From: QHXQ01 sp036389375
Lineage (GTDB): Bacteria; Acidobacteriota; Blastocatellia; Pyrinomonadales; Pyrinomonadaceae
NCBI GenBank assembly: GCA_036389375.1
Contig: DASVQA010000181.1
Span: 1 to 34,665, forward strand
Length of the DNA: 34,665 nt
Reading direction: 5' to 3'
Positions 15,991 through 23,654 of this stretch are shown here, one piece after another (positions within the stretch are counted from its first letter, which is position 1; each line of letters starts with the position of its first letter). Made by a program: the position numbers and the translations under genes. The notes under the pieces were generated by a model. The model made no database searches and was not told the origin of the DNA. It worked only from the letters and a program-made list of their open reading frames with translations.

Positions 15991-16022
15991 AGCCGCTTGG
16001 CCTGAGTACAGGTCAAGCGGCT
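15991..16022. terminator. Strong bidirectional hairpin terminator
   Basis: AGCCGCTTGGCCTG (15991-16004) pairs with CAGGTCAAGCGGCT (16009-16022) around a 4-nt loop AGTA; 13 pairs are Watson-Crick and one is G-T. It is followed on the plus strand by TCTGATTT and on the minus strand by CTTTGTT. It separates the convergent DUF5666-like gene and the 16067-18636 gene pair, so it can stop transcription from both sides. Confidence 0.8.
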
Positions 16023-16066
16023 TCTGATTTGGCCTGCGCGACCGTTTTGTCGGCGCTGGTTCGACG

Positions 16067-17140
16067 CTAGCCCGGCGACCCGACAACCGCTTGCATTCTA
16101 ATCCAATCAGACCAGAAGGAGCTTAGACCGTTGGCGTTGATGGCGCGCACGCGCCAGCGCCATGAATCGTAGCAGTGGCCTCTGGTGGCGAAAAACTGGC
16201 GGTCGTCGGCCGCGCTGGCGGTACTGGGCGCGCTCCTGACGAGGCGCAGCACCTCCTGCGTGGCCGTGGTCTGATCCGTGCTGACGATGTCGGCCGTCTG
16301 CATGATGACGAAGCCGTGCGCTGTCTCCGCCTCATCGCCGCAATTCCGCCCCGTCAGATCGTACTCGAACTCGTAGAAGACGGTGCAGCCGGAGGGCTGA
16401 CCCTTGACCTTCTGGACGGTGAAGTCAATCAGCAATGATTCGAGTTTGAAACCGCGCCGTTCGGTGATCCGTAGCAGGTTGGGCGTGGTCGGCATGGTCG
16501 CCTGTGCGCAGGCGGGGCTGATGGCGACGTTCATTGCGCCGAGCACGCGTTGCAGTTCGCGGTCGGAAGGTGCGGCGGGCAGGCGCTCGTTCGTCGGACA
16601 GCCCGTATCGTCCGTGGCTGTTAGTTCCGGCGTGCGCGGACAGCGGTCGCGTTCGTTAGGCACGAGGTCGCCGTCGTCGTCGCCACGCGCAAACTCTTCA
16701 AGCCACTGTCGGTCGCGCCGCGCACGCCGCACCTTGCGCGCGCGATCTCGCATCCGGGCCAGATATGCGGCCGGTGTGAGTTGGTGCGCGACGAGGAGCC
16801 GCGACAAGCGAAAATAGTCTACGTTCGTCGCGCCGATGAAACTGGCCTCGGCCGGACTCACAGGCTCACCGTTACAACCGGCCAGCGCGGTCTGAAACGC
16901 GCGCTCAACCTCGGCCTGTCTGCGCCCGGCGCGGACGAGTTGCTCGGCCTGTCTTTGCGCGAGCCGGATACAGGTATCACGCTCACGATCCCCGGCGGGC
17001 GCTGGCGCAGGGGCGGCAGATGGATTCGACGTGTCGGCTACGACCGACGGGGGCGCACTCCGAGAGCCGAACAACAGTGCGCACAGCCCGGCCGCGAAGC
17101 CGAGCGCCAACAGCAGGCGGGAGATGTGGCGCGCGTTCAT
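16067..17140 (-). CDS. Secreted protein with thrombospondin type 3-like calcium motif
   Basis: A 357-aa exported protein that I do not recognise as a known family. The N-terminus is a signal peptide or anchor (HISRLLLALGFAAGLCALLFG), followed by a Pro/Ala linker and a helical, charged region (about 50-150). At about 153-185 there is a thrombospondin type 3-like repeat (GDDDGDLVPNERDRCPRTPE, then a second Cys), a motif that binds calcium through spaced Asp residues. The C-terminal part contains six or more Cys and beta strands, with a fibronectin III-like end (SWRWRVRAINANGLSSFWSD). The start codon overlaps the stop of the upstream gene in an ATGA, so it is translationally coupled to the phospholipase C-like gene. 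It may be a partner, adaptor or surface component for that enzyme. Confidence 0.7.
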   Translation of the reverse strand: MNARHISRLLLALGFAAGLCALLFGSRSAPPSVVADTSNPSAAPAPAPAGDRERDTCIRLAQRQAEQLVRAGRRQAEVERAFQTALAGCNGEPVSPAEASFIGATNVDYFRLSRLLVAHQLTPAAYLARMRDRARKVRRARRDRQWLEEFARGDDDGDLVPNERDRCPRTPELTATDDTGCPTNERLPAAPSDRELQRVLGAMNVAISPACAQATMPTTPNLLRITERRGFKLESLLIDFTVQKVKGQPSGCTVFYEFEYDLTGRNCGDEAETAHGFVIMQTADIVSTDQTTATQEVLRLVRSAPSTASAADDRQFFATRGHCYDSWRWRVRAINANGLSSFWSDWIRMQAVVGSPG

Positions 17141-18636
17141 GGTTGCACCTCCTCCATGGCCGAGAGCAGAAATGCGGTCTTGGCGGCCACGCCGTCCTCC
17201 ATCAACGGCAGCACTTTAGTGACGGCATCCGGGTACTCGCGGTAGAAGTCTTCCGCCGTCTCTTTAGCGCCTAAGAAGTATTCGGTGGAGGGCCAATCTC
17301 TGAAGGGCCAATCACCCAACTGATCCTGTCTGGTCATGCTGTAATTGTATGTGCGTTGGGCCAGATTGGTGATCAGATCGCGCACGGGCACGTCCTTGCC
17401 ATGCCCTTTGCTGCGCCATTGCAGCACCTGTTGTCGCCACGCCACAGCCCGCGCCAGCACATTGCCGAGTTCCGGGTCGCTTGAGCCAAAAGCAGTGACG
17501 CTGGCAGTCCCCGGCGCAATTGTATTGATCCCCATGCGCCGGCCGATGAGCGGCCAGAGCCGTTCCTGTGCATTCTCAAATGGGCGATGACCCCACGCGG
17601 TCGTGCCGGCCACGTGCATCGGCACGGTCGCATCGCCGAGCGCATGGAGCGGCCACGCCAGAAAGGTGGCGGCTTGTTTCTCGTCGTGGAATTTATGCCA
17701 GCCGAAGAAACCGAGATTGTCCACCGGCTCAAAGACGGTCAAGCCGAGCGGGTAAGCTTGCCACTGGGCCTTGCCGCGCATCGGGTCGGTGTTCTCGTGC
17801 CCGTCGCTCGCCGCTTCGACCTGATAACGCGCGGGGCCGTTGCTCGTGTCGTAACGGACTGAAAGCCCGGTGTAGGTGGACGCGATGAGGATCGCCAGAT
17901 CAACCGTGCCCGGCTCTTTGTTCACTCCGGCCTCAAGATAGTAAAGCCCCTGCCGGTCGTCAAAATCGTTGCTGAGCGACGGCGTCATGTTGATGAAGTG
18001 CCACGCGCCCGTCAGCCCCTCGACCGAATCACCGGGAAAATCGCCGACGCCCGGAATCAAGCCCTCAAGGTCACTCGGCTTTGGTGCTTTGGCTCCTAGC
18101 TTCTTGGCATTCTTGACGCAATCATCGCAAGTGTCGGAACTGAAGCCGAAGAACTGCCCGATACAACCGCCGATACAGACGAAGGGCACGAGCAGCGCCG
18201 TCACGCCCAACTTCACGCCCTCGTCCGCGAATTTCTTCAGCGCCCCAAACTCGCCCGCACTCGTCGGGCGAAACCAGACATGCACGTCGTCGATCTCGTC
18301 GTCAACCCTTGCGGCCGCCTCGCCCAGCCGCATCCCGTTATCCTTTTCAAAACCGCCCTCCGTTGCATCCGGAAATGTGCCGGCCAACTTGGTGAGCTTC
18401 GGCAGCGCCGCTTTGGCTGCGGAGAGCAGATCGTTCCATTGCTCCTGAGTCACGTTGGCCGGCTTGTTCTTGTAGTGGCCTGGATTCAAGGCCATGTCTT
18501 CGATAAGCACGAAAGCTGACCGGGTCATCAGTTTGTGTACCAGCTTATTGTGCGCCGTGGCCGGCGGGCATAGGGTGGCGAGCATGACGATGGCGAGCGT
18601 GCTGCTGACCATCATCCGTTTCAGCGAGTTTCGCAT
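17137..18636 (-). CDS. Secreted zinc-dependent phospholipase C / P1 nuclease-fold protein
   Basis: A 499-aa exported hydrolase candidate. Start 18636 is chosen because AAAGGAG sits 5 nt before it and the signal peptide then ends PPATA-H29. The central block HALGDATVPMH (331-341) followed by GHRPFEN (349-355) reproduces the zinc ligand spacing of Bacillus phospholipase C (His118, Asp122, His128, His142, Glu146), here His331, Asp335, His341, His350 and Glu354. Near the mature N-terminus, VHKLMTRSAF (His34) resembles the region around His14 of that enzyme, and TGAWHFINM resembles a S1/P1 nuclease motif. All this points to a trinuclear zinc phosphodiesterase fold, but at 470 mature residues it is much larger than PLC (about 245), with insertions of unknown purpose including a Cys pair region (CIGGCIGQFF, CDDC). 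The substrate (phospholipid or nucleic acid) is not determined. Confidence 0.75.
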   Translation of the reverse strand: MRNSLKRMMVSSTLAIVMLATLCPPATAHNKLVHKLMTRSAFVLIEDMALNPGHYKNKPANVTQEQWNDLLSAAKAALPKLTKLAGTFPDATEGGFEKDNGMRLGEAAARVDDEIDDVHVWFRPTSAGEFGALKKFADEGVKLGVTALLVPFVCIGGCIGQFFGFSSDTCDDCVKNAKKLGAKAPKPSDLEGLIPGVGDFPGDSVEGLTGAWHFINMTPSLSNDFDDRQGLYYLEAGVNKEPGTVDLAILIASTYTGLSVRYDTSNGPARYQVEAASDGHENTDPMRGKAQWQAYPLGLTVFEPVDNLGFFGWHKFHDEKQAATFLAWPLHALGDATVPMHVAGTTAWGHRPFENAQERLWPLIGRRMGINTIAPGTASVTAFGSSDPELGNVLARAVAWRQQVLQWRSKGHGKDVPVRDLITNLAQRTYNYSMTRQDQLGDWPFRDWPSTEYFLGAKETAEDFYREYPDAVTKVLPLMEDGVAAKTAFLLSAMEEVQP

Positions 18637-18963
18637 GGCTGCTCCTTTCTGACCGGAAAGTGGGAAACTTTGCGGCGCGCAAGGCATGACGCGCCCGTGT
18701 TGCAGTTGAACGTCAAGCTTCAGAGCGAGCTATCAAACAAGAGCAGTAGGGGGAGGGGGATAAAAGGGTGCGTGCCGATGGTAGCAATAGCAATACACTG
18801 AATCACCGGGTACAGAAGGAGCGTCTGCTGTCGGTGTTACAGCCACGCGCACACAGGCGCTTATTCTGGCTTGCTGATTGGTACGAAGATAAGAAGGCGC
18901 GCGTACAGTATGCCGCAGGCGGGGAAATGTCAATCAAATTAATTTCAGCATGTTCGTAGCAGA
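18637..18963 (-). promoter_or_regulatory. Intergenic region with promoter candidate for the phospholipase C-like pair
   Basis: Within these 327 nt, read on the minus strand, TTGACA (complement of 18928-18933) is followed after 17 nt by TACTGT (complement of 18905-18910). The -35 is perfect and the -10 is weak. It would give a leader of about 260 nt to the ATG at 18636, or drive an upstream transcript. No convincing coding region is seen. Confidence 0.4.
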
Positions 18964-20040
18964 CTATAGACGGTAACGAATACGTCCGCGCTCCGCTTTG
19001 TCGGCTTCCACGTCCACGTTGCCGAGTCGGAGCGACACGTCGGCGTTGAGGTCGAAGTCGGCGCGCTCGCCCGCGCGTAGTTTGACCGTGCCGGCGGCGG
19101 CGATCATCGCGGCGTTGTCGGTCGAGAGATGGCGGGAAGGAAAGTAGACGGGGATGCCGAGCCGCGCGCCAGCATCGGCCGCCGCCTCGCGCAACGCGCC
19201 GTTGCACGCGACGCCGCCCGCCACGATGAGCGTGCGCGGTGCATGCTCGGCCGCGAGCCGCTCGGTCGTGCCCACGAGCGCCCGCACGACGACGGCTTGA
19301 AAACTGGCCGCCAAATCTTTTACTGTCTGTGCCGGCTCAGCGCCCGCCGCGACGGGTTGCAAGCCGGTCTCGCGCACGTGCTTCGCAACGGCCGTCTTCA
19401 AACCGCTGAAACTGAAATCGGGTCGCCCGTCGCCCATGCGCGGCACGCTGAAGGGGACGGCGCTCGGGTTGCCCTCGCGCGCGAGCCGTTCGATGATGGG
19501 GCCGCCGGGATAGCCCAGCCCCAGCATCTTCGCCACCTTGTCGAACGCCTCGCCCGCCGCATCGTCGCGCGTCCGCGCCAGCACCTTGTAGCGGCCCGGC
19601 TCCGGCACGAGAAACAGATTCGAGTGCCCGCCTGAGACGATGAGCGCGAACGCGGGATACTCAAGCGGCGGATTCTCGAAGACGACCGAATAGATGTGGC
19701 CCTCGATGTGATTGACGCCGACGAGCGGTTTCTCTAACGCGTAAGCCAGCGCCTTCGCGTAGGAGAGACCAACGAGCAGCGAGCCGACCAGACCCGGCCC
19801 CTGCGTCACCGCGATCCCGTCAATCTCTGCCTGCCCCACACCCGCACGCGCAAACGCCTCCGCCACCACCGGCACAATCTTGTCCAGATGCTCGCGCGAA
19901 GCCAACTCCGGCACGACGCCGCCAAAGCGTTTGTGCGTCTCGATCTGCGAAGAGATAACAGACGACACCATCTCGCGGCCATCGCGCACGATGGCCGCGG
20001 CCGTTTCGTCGCAGGAACTTTCAATCCCAAGTACAAGCAT
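18964..20040 (-). CDS. tsaD: tRNA N6-adenosine threonylcarbamoyltransferase
   Basis: Catalytic subunit that moves the threonylcarbamoyl group onto A37 of ANN-decoding tRNAs, working with TsaB and TsaE. The 358-aa ASKHA-fold protein has GIESSCDET (5-13), the metal-binding pair His111 and His115 in VNHIEGHIYS, GGHSNLFLV, and GGVACNGALR in the C-terminal half. Length and motifs are complete. TsaB, TsaE and TsaC are not in the window. It is 33 nt after the Uma2 gene on the same strand; no Shine-Dalgarno is evident before the ATG, so translation coupling is possible. It is the last gene of the six-gene run from 25787. Confidence 0.96.
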   Translation of the reverse strand: MLVLGIESSCDETAAAIVRDGREMVSSVISSQIETHKRFGGVVPELASREHLDKIVPVVAEAFARAGVGQAEIDGIAVTQGPGLVGSLLVGLSYAKALAYALEKPLVGVNHIEGHIYSVVFENPPLEYPAFALIVSGGHSNLFLVPEPGRYKVLARTRDDAAGEAFDKVAKMLGLGYPGGPIIERLAREGNPSAVPFSVPRMGDGRPDFSFSGLKTAVAKHVRETGLQPVAAGAEPAQTVKDLAASFQAVVVRALVGTTERLAAEHAPRTLIVAGGVACNGALREAAADAGARLGIPVYFPSRHLSTDNAAMIAAAGTVKLRAGERADFDLNADVSLRLGNVDVEADKAERGRIRYRL

Positions 20041-20073
20041 GTGTGGTCGAATAGATCTGAGCCGCGCGTTGCT

Positions 20074-20640
20074 TCACACAACCCGCGCGTAAATATCTTT
20101 GAGCATCAGCGCGCAGCTAATGGAACTGAGTTTAATCGTGTCCTCAAGCTGATGCGCCGCCGAATAGAGCCACTGCGCCGCGCCCTGCCGGACAAACTGC
20201 TCGACTCGGCATGACTCCTGCGCGACCAGCAGGTATTCGATGAGCGATGGAGTCTGTTGATAATGCACAAACTTTTTGCCCCGGTCGTATGCCTCCGTTG
20301 AGGGCGACAGCACTTCGATGATCACGATTGGATTGAGTAACGTGTCCACCTGCTCGTCTTCAAACTGCGGCTCGCCGCAAACAACAACTACGTCGGGATA
20401 TGTGTATAACCCGGTCGCCGGGATCCGCACGCGCATGTCTGTGCCGTAAAGCTCGCACGGTTTGCCGTCAAGCTGCTCATCAATCCTGCGAGTCAGACTG
20501 GTAACAATAAGATTGTGCTTCCTGCTCGCGCCCACCATCGCAAACATCTCGCCCGCGTGGTACTCGTGGCGAACTTCAGATTCGCGTTCGATAGCTAAGT
20601 ATTCTTCAGGGGTGAGCAGGGTTTTCGGTTGTGACGACAT
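20074..20640 (-). CDS. Uma2-family PD-(D/E)XK nuclease-fold protein (DUF820)
   Basis: A 188-aa protein of the Uma2 family. The start at 20640 is supported by GAGGAG 7 nt upstream (a longer frame begins 5 codons earlier). Diagnostic blocks are LTPEEYLAIERESEVRHEYH with the GEMFAMVGAS turn, HNLIVTSLTRRIDEQL, the active-site-like YPDVVVVCGEP (Asp), and PIVIIEVLSPSTEAYDRGKK (Glu and Lys), the restriction-nuclease-like core. Uma2 proteins are abundant in cyanobacteria and acidobacteria, but their cellular role is unknown. All core residues are kept, so it is not an obvious pseudogene. It lies between cysteine dioxygenase and tsaD. It carries no toxin partner that I can see. Confidence 0.88.
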   Translation of the reverse strand: MSSQPKTLLTPEEYLAIERESEVRHEYHAGEMFAMVGASRKHNLIVTSLTRRIDEQLDGKPCELYGTDMRVRIPATGLYTYPDVVVVCGEPQFEDEQVDTLLNPIVIIEVLSPSTEAYDRGKKFVHYQQTPSLIEYLLVAQESCRVEQFVRQGAAQWLYSAAHQLEDTIKLSSISCALMLKDIYARVV

Positions 20641-20757
20641 GCCGATGCTCCTCACGTCCGGTCGCTATGCGACAGATGATAGCACCGGCCGCAGAACACA
20701 CTCAAAGAGCACTCTGCATGGCGGCTGGGTATCTCTGGTAAAAGCGCGCCGCTGCGT

Positions 20758-21345
20758 TTAGATGGTCGGATTCCATGAGTTCAGGCTAAGCGTGCTGACT
20801 GAGCGGGTGCTGCCCGGCCGGTAGATGTTGAGGCTGCCGAGCGGTGGCGCGTAGAGATGCAAGGTGACGAGGTCTTGTCCGCTTACGTCAGGGTTGCCGA
20901 GTTGATGTATGTCGGGCACGTCTGCGCCCGTGATCGCGCCGCTCGTCCAATCGCGCCCGGCGTGATAGCGCAGACCCGCGCGCTCGTCCATCTCGAATAG
21001 CGTCTCCCACATGATGCCTGACCAGACACGCACAACGCCGTACGAGCCGTTGTGATCGTGGATGGGCGTGCGCTGGCCCGGTCGCCAGCAGAGCACGAGC
21101 ATCTCGATATGCTCGGTGCGAAAGACGCGGTGGCGCGCGTAAGTGCCCTCTTTGAAGCTGAGGTAGGGACGCAGGTCGGCCGCGTCGAGCCGCAGGTCTT
21201 GCAGCCACGTGGTCATCTCTGCGAGCGCGGGCCGGCGGCGGAGCGCAGCGAATTTGTCTGCGAACGCGCGCAAGGGGCCGGCGAGCGCGGGCGGAGCGGC
21301 CAGCGCGGGCGGCGTGTACGAGGGTTGCGCGTCAGGCGTGGACAT
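20758..21345 (-). CDS. Cysteine dioxygenase (thiol dioxygenase, cupin)
   Basis: Non-haem iron enzyme that oxidises cysteine to cysteine sulfinate with O2. The 195-aa cupin shows the full set of CDO residues: substrate-binding Arg71 in YARHRVFRTEH, iron ligands His96 and His98 in TPIHDHNGSYG, His147 in DIHQLGN, and the active-site Tyr165 in THLYAPPLG-like context. The Cys that forms the Cys-Tyr crosslink in mammals is Gly103 here, as usual for bacterial members. Neighbouring substrates such as 3-mercaptopropionate are possible and sequence does not exclude them. An AAGGAG lies about 12 nt before the ATG. The gene follows the SGNH hydrolase by 81 nt and precedes Uma2 by 117 nt, so it is probably part of the same run, though spacing is looser. 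Confidence 0.92.
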   Translation of the reverse strand: MSTPDAQPSYTPPALAAPPALAGPLRAFADKFAALRRRPALAEMTTWLQDLRLDAADLRPYLSFKEGTYARHRVFRTEHIEMLVLCWRPGQRTPIHDHNGSYGVVRVWSGIMWETLFEMDERAGLRYHAGRDWTSGAITGADVPDIHQLGNPDVSGQDLVTLHLYAPPLGSLNIYRPGSTRSVSTLSLNSWNPTI

Positions 21346-21418
21346 AAAACTTTGGGACTCCTTCCAAGCGGCGGGCTAACGAGAATGCTTCTACGCCAAA
21401 CGGCGCGACGAGTCAAAT

Positions 21419-21441
21419 GCTCTGCTTCAATGAAGCAGAGC
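21419..21441. repeat. Perfect 23-bp palindrome over a stop codon
   Basis: GCTCTGCTTCA (21419-21429) and TGAAGCAGAGC (21431-21441) are perfect reverse complements around a single A. The TGA stop of the SGNH hydrolase lies inside. It would form an 8-11 bp hairpin in the transcript or serve as a dyad DNA site. A T-poor tail argues against a classic terminator. Confidence 0.7.
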
Positions 21442-22698
21442 GGCGCAGAGTTGTTGCGCGATCAGTTCGCCGGCCAAGTGATGGCCGGTCTGGTTCCAGT
21501 GGCCGTTGCCGAGGTCGTGGCCGAAACCGTGCAGGAAGACCTTGTGCTCGTCGGCGTAGAGTTGTAGCTGCGGCGCGAGCGTGAGGACAGGAATATTTTC
21601 GCGCGTGCAGAGCATGTGGATGCGCGTGTCGGGGTAGAGCAGATCAGGTACGCCGAGCCGCGCAGCGAATGCTTCCCGCGCCGTGCGGTCGGGATAGATC
21701 TGTATGCCGTTGCTCAAGGTGACGACGACGAACTGCGCGCCGTGACTTTGAACTTCGTCGCGCATACGCACGACGAGCGCCTCGGTGACGCGCCAAGCAT
21801 CCTGCCAGACTTCATCACGCGGCTGCCGATAGACGAGATTATCCGCGCCAAGTTCTTCGCCCGTCGCGCCGCCGTTAGGATCGGCCGCGCCCTGCTGCGC
21901 GGCCGGCTGCGCCGCTGCGTTCGGCCGGGCTGGTTGTGCCGTCTGTGCGGTGCGGGCCCGGTGCGCGTCAAGGCGGGCTTTGAGCGCGTGTTGCGTTTGA
22001 TGAATCGCTTGAATGACGCGCAGGCTGTCTCTGAGCCAGCGGCCGGCGCGATTGAGCCATGAATTGCGCAGGCGAAAGGCGCGGTTCGTGCGGAAAGAAT
22101 CGTCGAGCGTGAGTTGGCCGTCACGCAGGATGAAATAAGGTATCTCGTCCGTCTTCTTCAGCGCGCGCACGTTGTCCGTGATGTCGTTGTTGGTGGTGAC
22201 GGCGAGCAGCACTACGTCCGGCTGATAAGCCCAGACCTGTTGCTCAAGCGTGATCAACTCCTGCGCCGTGCCATAGCCGGAGACGCCGAAGTTGATGACC
22301 TCGACCTTGCGCGCGCCGAGCGCCGGACAAGCTTGCAGCCGGCGCTCCAACACGGCCCAGAAAGCATCTTCGACCGGCACTTGCAGTGCCTCGGCGTAAG
22401 AATCGCCGACGACGGCGATACGCAAAGTGTTCGGCGGCTTCTGAAAGGCGTGCTCGCGGTCGCGCAGACCCTGACAGTTGATCGAGACATAAGCTTCGCC
22501 CTCTTTGCGATACCAGCCCTGCATGCACGGGCGCAGGGCGTAGCCGCGCGCATTGTCGGTCGTGTAAAAGACGGGATAGGTGTAGCCGGCGATGCGCAGC
22601 GCGACCTCGCCGAGCATGAGCGCGAACAGGATGCTGCCGCAGACGACGAGCAAACGGGTCGAGCGTTTGAGCTTGATGGTGTTGGCCGGAGCAGGCAT
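21427..22698 (-). CDS. Membrane-anchored SGNH/GDSL-family hydrolase
   Basis: A 423-aa protein with one N-terminal membrane helix (LLVVCGSILFALMLGEVAL) and a periplasmic SGNH hydrolase domain. Block I is IAVVGDSYAEAL (Ser100), block II INFGVSGYGT (Gly around 138-143), block III AVTTNNDITDN (Asn170), and the C-terminal His block is HWNQTGHH (His400). The Asp expected two residues before that His is Asn398, so catalysis may rely on a Ser-His pair. A region of low complexity, rich in Ala, Gln and Pro, splits the domain near residue 260. SGNH enzymes of this type act as esterases or transfer acetyl groups on exported glycans. It is 20 nt after the methyltransferase gene, and the pair suggests modification of a cell-surface molecule. 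Function remains inferred. Confidence 0.8.
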   Translation of the reverse strand: MPAPANTIKLKRSTRLLVVCGSILFALMLGEVALRIAGYTYPVFYTTDNARGYALRPCMQGWYRKEGEAYVSINCQGLRDREHAFQKPPNTLRIAVVGDSYAEALQVPVEDAFWAVLERRLQACPALGARKVEVINFGVSGYGTAQELITLEQQVWAYQPDVVLLAVTTNNDITDNVRALKKTDEIPYFILRDGQLTLDDSFRTNRAFRLRNSWLNRAGRWLRDSLRVIQAIHQTQHALKARLDAHRARTAQTAQPARPNAAAQPAAQQGAADPNGGATGEELGADNLVYRQPRDEVWQDAWRVTEALVVRMRDEVQSHGAQFVVVTLSNGIQIYPDRTAREAFAARLGVPDLLYPDTRIHMLCTRENIPVLTLAPQLQLYADEHKVFLHGFGHDLGNGHWNQTGHHLAGELIAQQLCAALLH

Positions 22699-22718
22699 GA
22701 ACTAATGTGCGGCGGGTT

Positions 22719-23639
22719 TTACTTCACGGCTTCGATGAGCAGATACCAGCCGAGCCGCGCGGCGAGCAGCCGTTCGACGGCAAAAGGCAAAGCGCGCGCG
22801 AACCGGTATTTACGCAGCGGGAAGTGTGCCACGCGAAATTTGACGGCCGTGAAAGGCGCGAAGAGTTGGCGTGCTTCGCGCCGGCTGTAAGCGTAGGCGT
22901 AGGGACATTCGGGGCCGTCGGTGCAGTGATGCACAAAGTTGCGCGCGCGCAGGTAAGCCCAGCCTGTGCGCAGAAAGTTTTCGTAGTGCAGCGCCCACAC
23001 CGCCTTGCTCTCGTTGCCGCGCAGCCCCGCCAGTTCTTTCGCGCGCACCGCCTGTCTGTCCGCCGACCAGTGAGCCGCGCGGGCGAGTATGCGCAGCAGC
23101 ACACGCGCGCGCATGTAGCCGAGTATGCGCGCGTAGTAGTTGAAGCTGTGCCGGTGATAGAGCATGACGAAGGCACGTCCGCCGGGCCGCAGCACGCGAT
23201 GGACTTCGCGGATGGCGCGCGCCGGACGGGGCGTATGGTGCAGCACGCCGTAGGAATAGACCGTGTCGAAGCTCTCGTCGGCAAAGTCCAGTTGCTCTGC
23301 GTCCGCCAGTCGAAACTCGCCGGGCAGATTCATCACGGTGAAATGTTTGCGCGTTGCCGCGACGGCCGCCGCCGTCAGGTCAACGCCCGTATAGTGCGCG
23401 CCGTGCTGTGCGAACATGACGCCGTCCGCGCCGTTACCGCAACCGATCTCTAACACGCGCTGCCCACGCATCTCCGTGAACGGCACAAATTCAGGGATGT
23501 GCCATTCCGTCTCGTAGCGGAAGCGGCGGTATTGCGTATAAAAGTCGCGCTCGTCCGTCGCCCGCGCCACGAACTGCGTCCCGCACGCCTCTGTGTCCCA
23601 GAACGCCGCGACCTGTTCGACTGTCTGCTCGCTGTTCAC
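22719..23639 (-). CDS. SAM-dependent class I methyltransferase
   Basis: A 306-aa methyltransferase. The SAM-binding motif I is RVLEIGCGNGADG (61-73), motif II has the acidic residue in YTGVDLTA (Asp87), and later motifs are FRLADAEQLDFADESFDTVYSYGVLHH and VHRVLRPGG, giving the Methyltransf_11-type core. The C-terminal 130 residues are basic and helical (MRARVLLRILARAA, LAARLGWYLL) and may contact the membrane or a lipid-linked substrate. It starts at a GTG 15 nt after the S46 peptidase stop, with the peptidase gene upstream and an SGNH hydrolase downstream. The substrate is unknown; a glycan or lipid is more likely than a nucleic acid given the neighbours. Confidence 0.88.
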   Translation of the reverse strand: MNSEQTVEQVAAFWDTEACGTQFVARATDERDFYTQYRRFRYETEWHIPEFVPFTEMRGQRVLEIGCGNGADGVMFAQHGAHYTGVDLTAAAVAATRKHFTVMNLPGEFRLADAEQLDFADESFDTVYSYGVLHHTPRPARAIREVHRVLRPGGRAFVMLYHRHSFNYYARILGYMRARVLLRILARAAHWSADRQAVRAKELAGLRGNESKAVWALHYENFLRTGWAYLRARNFVHHCTDGPECPYAYAYSRREARQLFAPFTAVKFRVAHFPLRKYRFARALPFAVERLLAARLGWYLLIEAVK

Positions 23640-23654
23640 TGTGAAGTCGAATTG

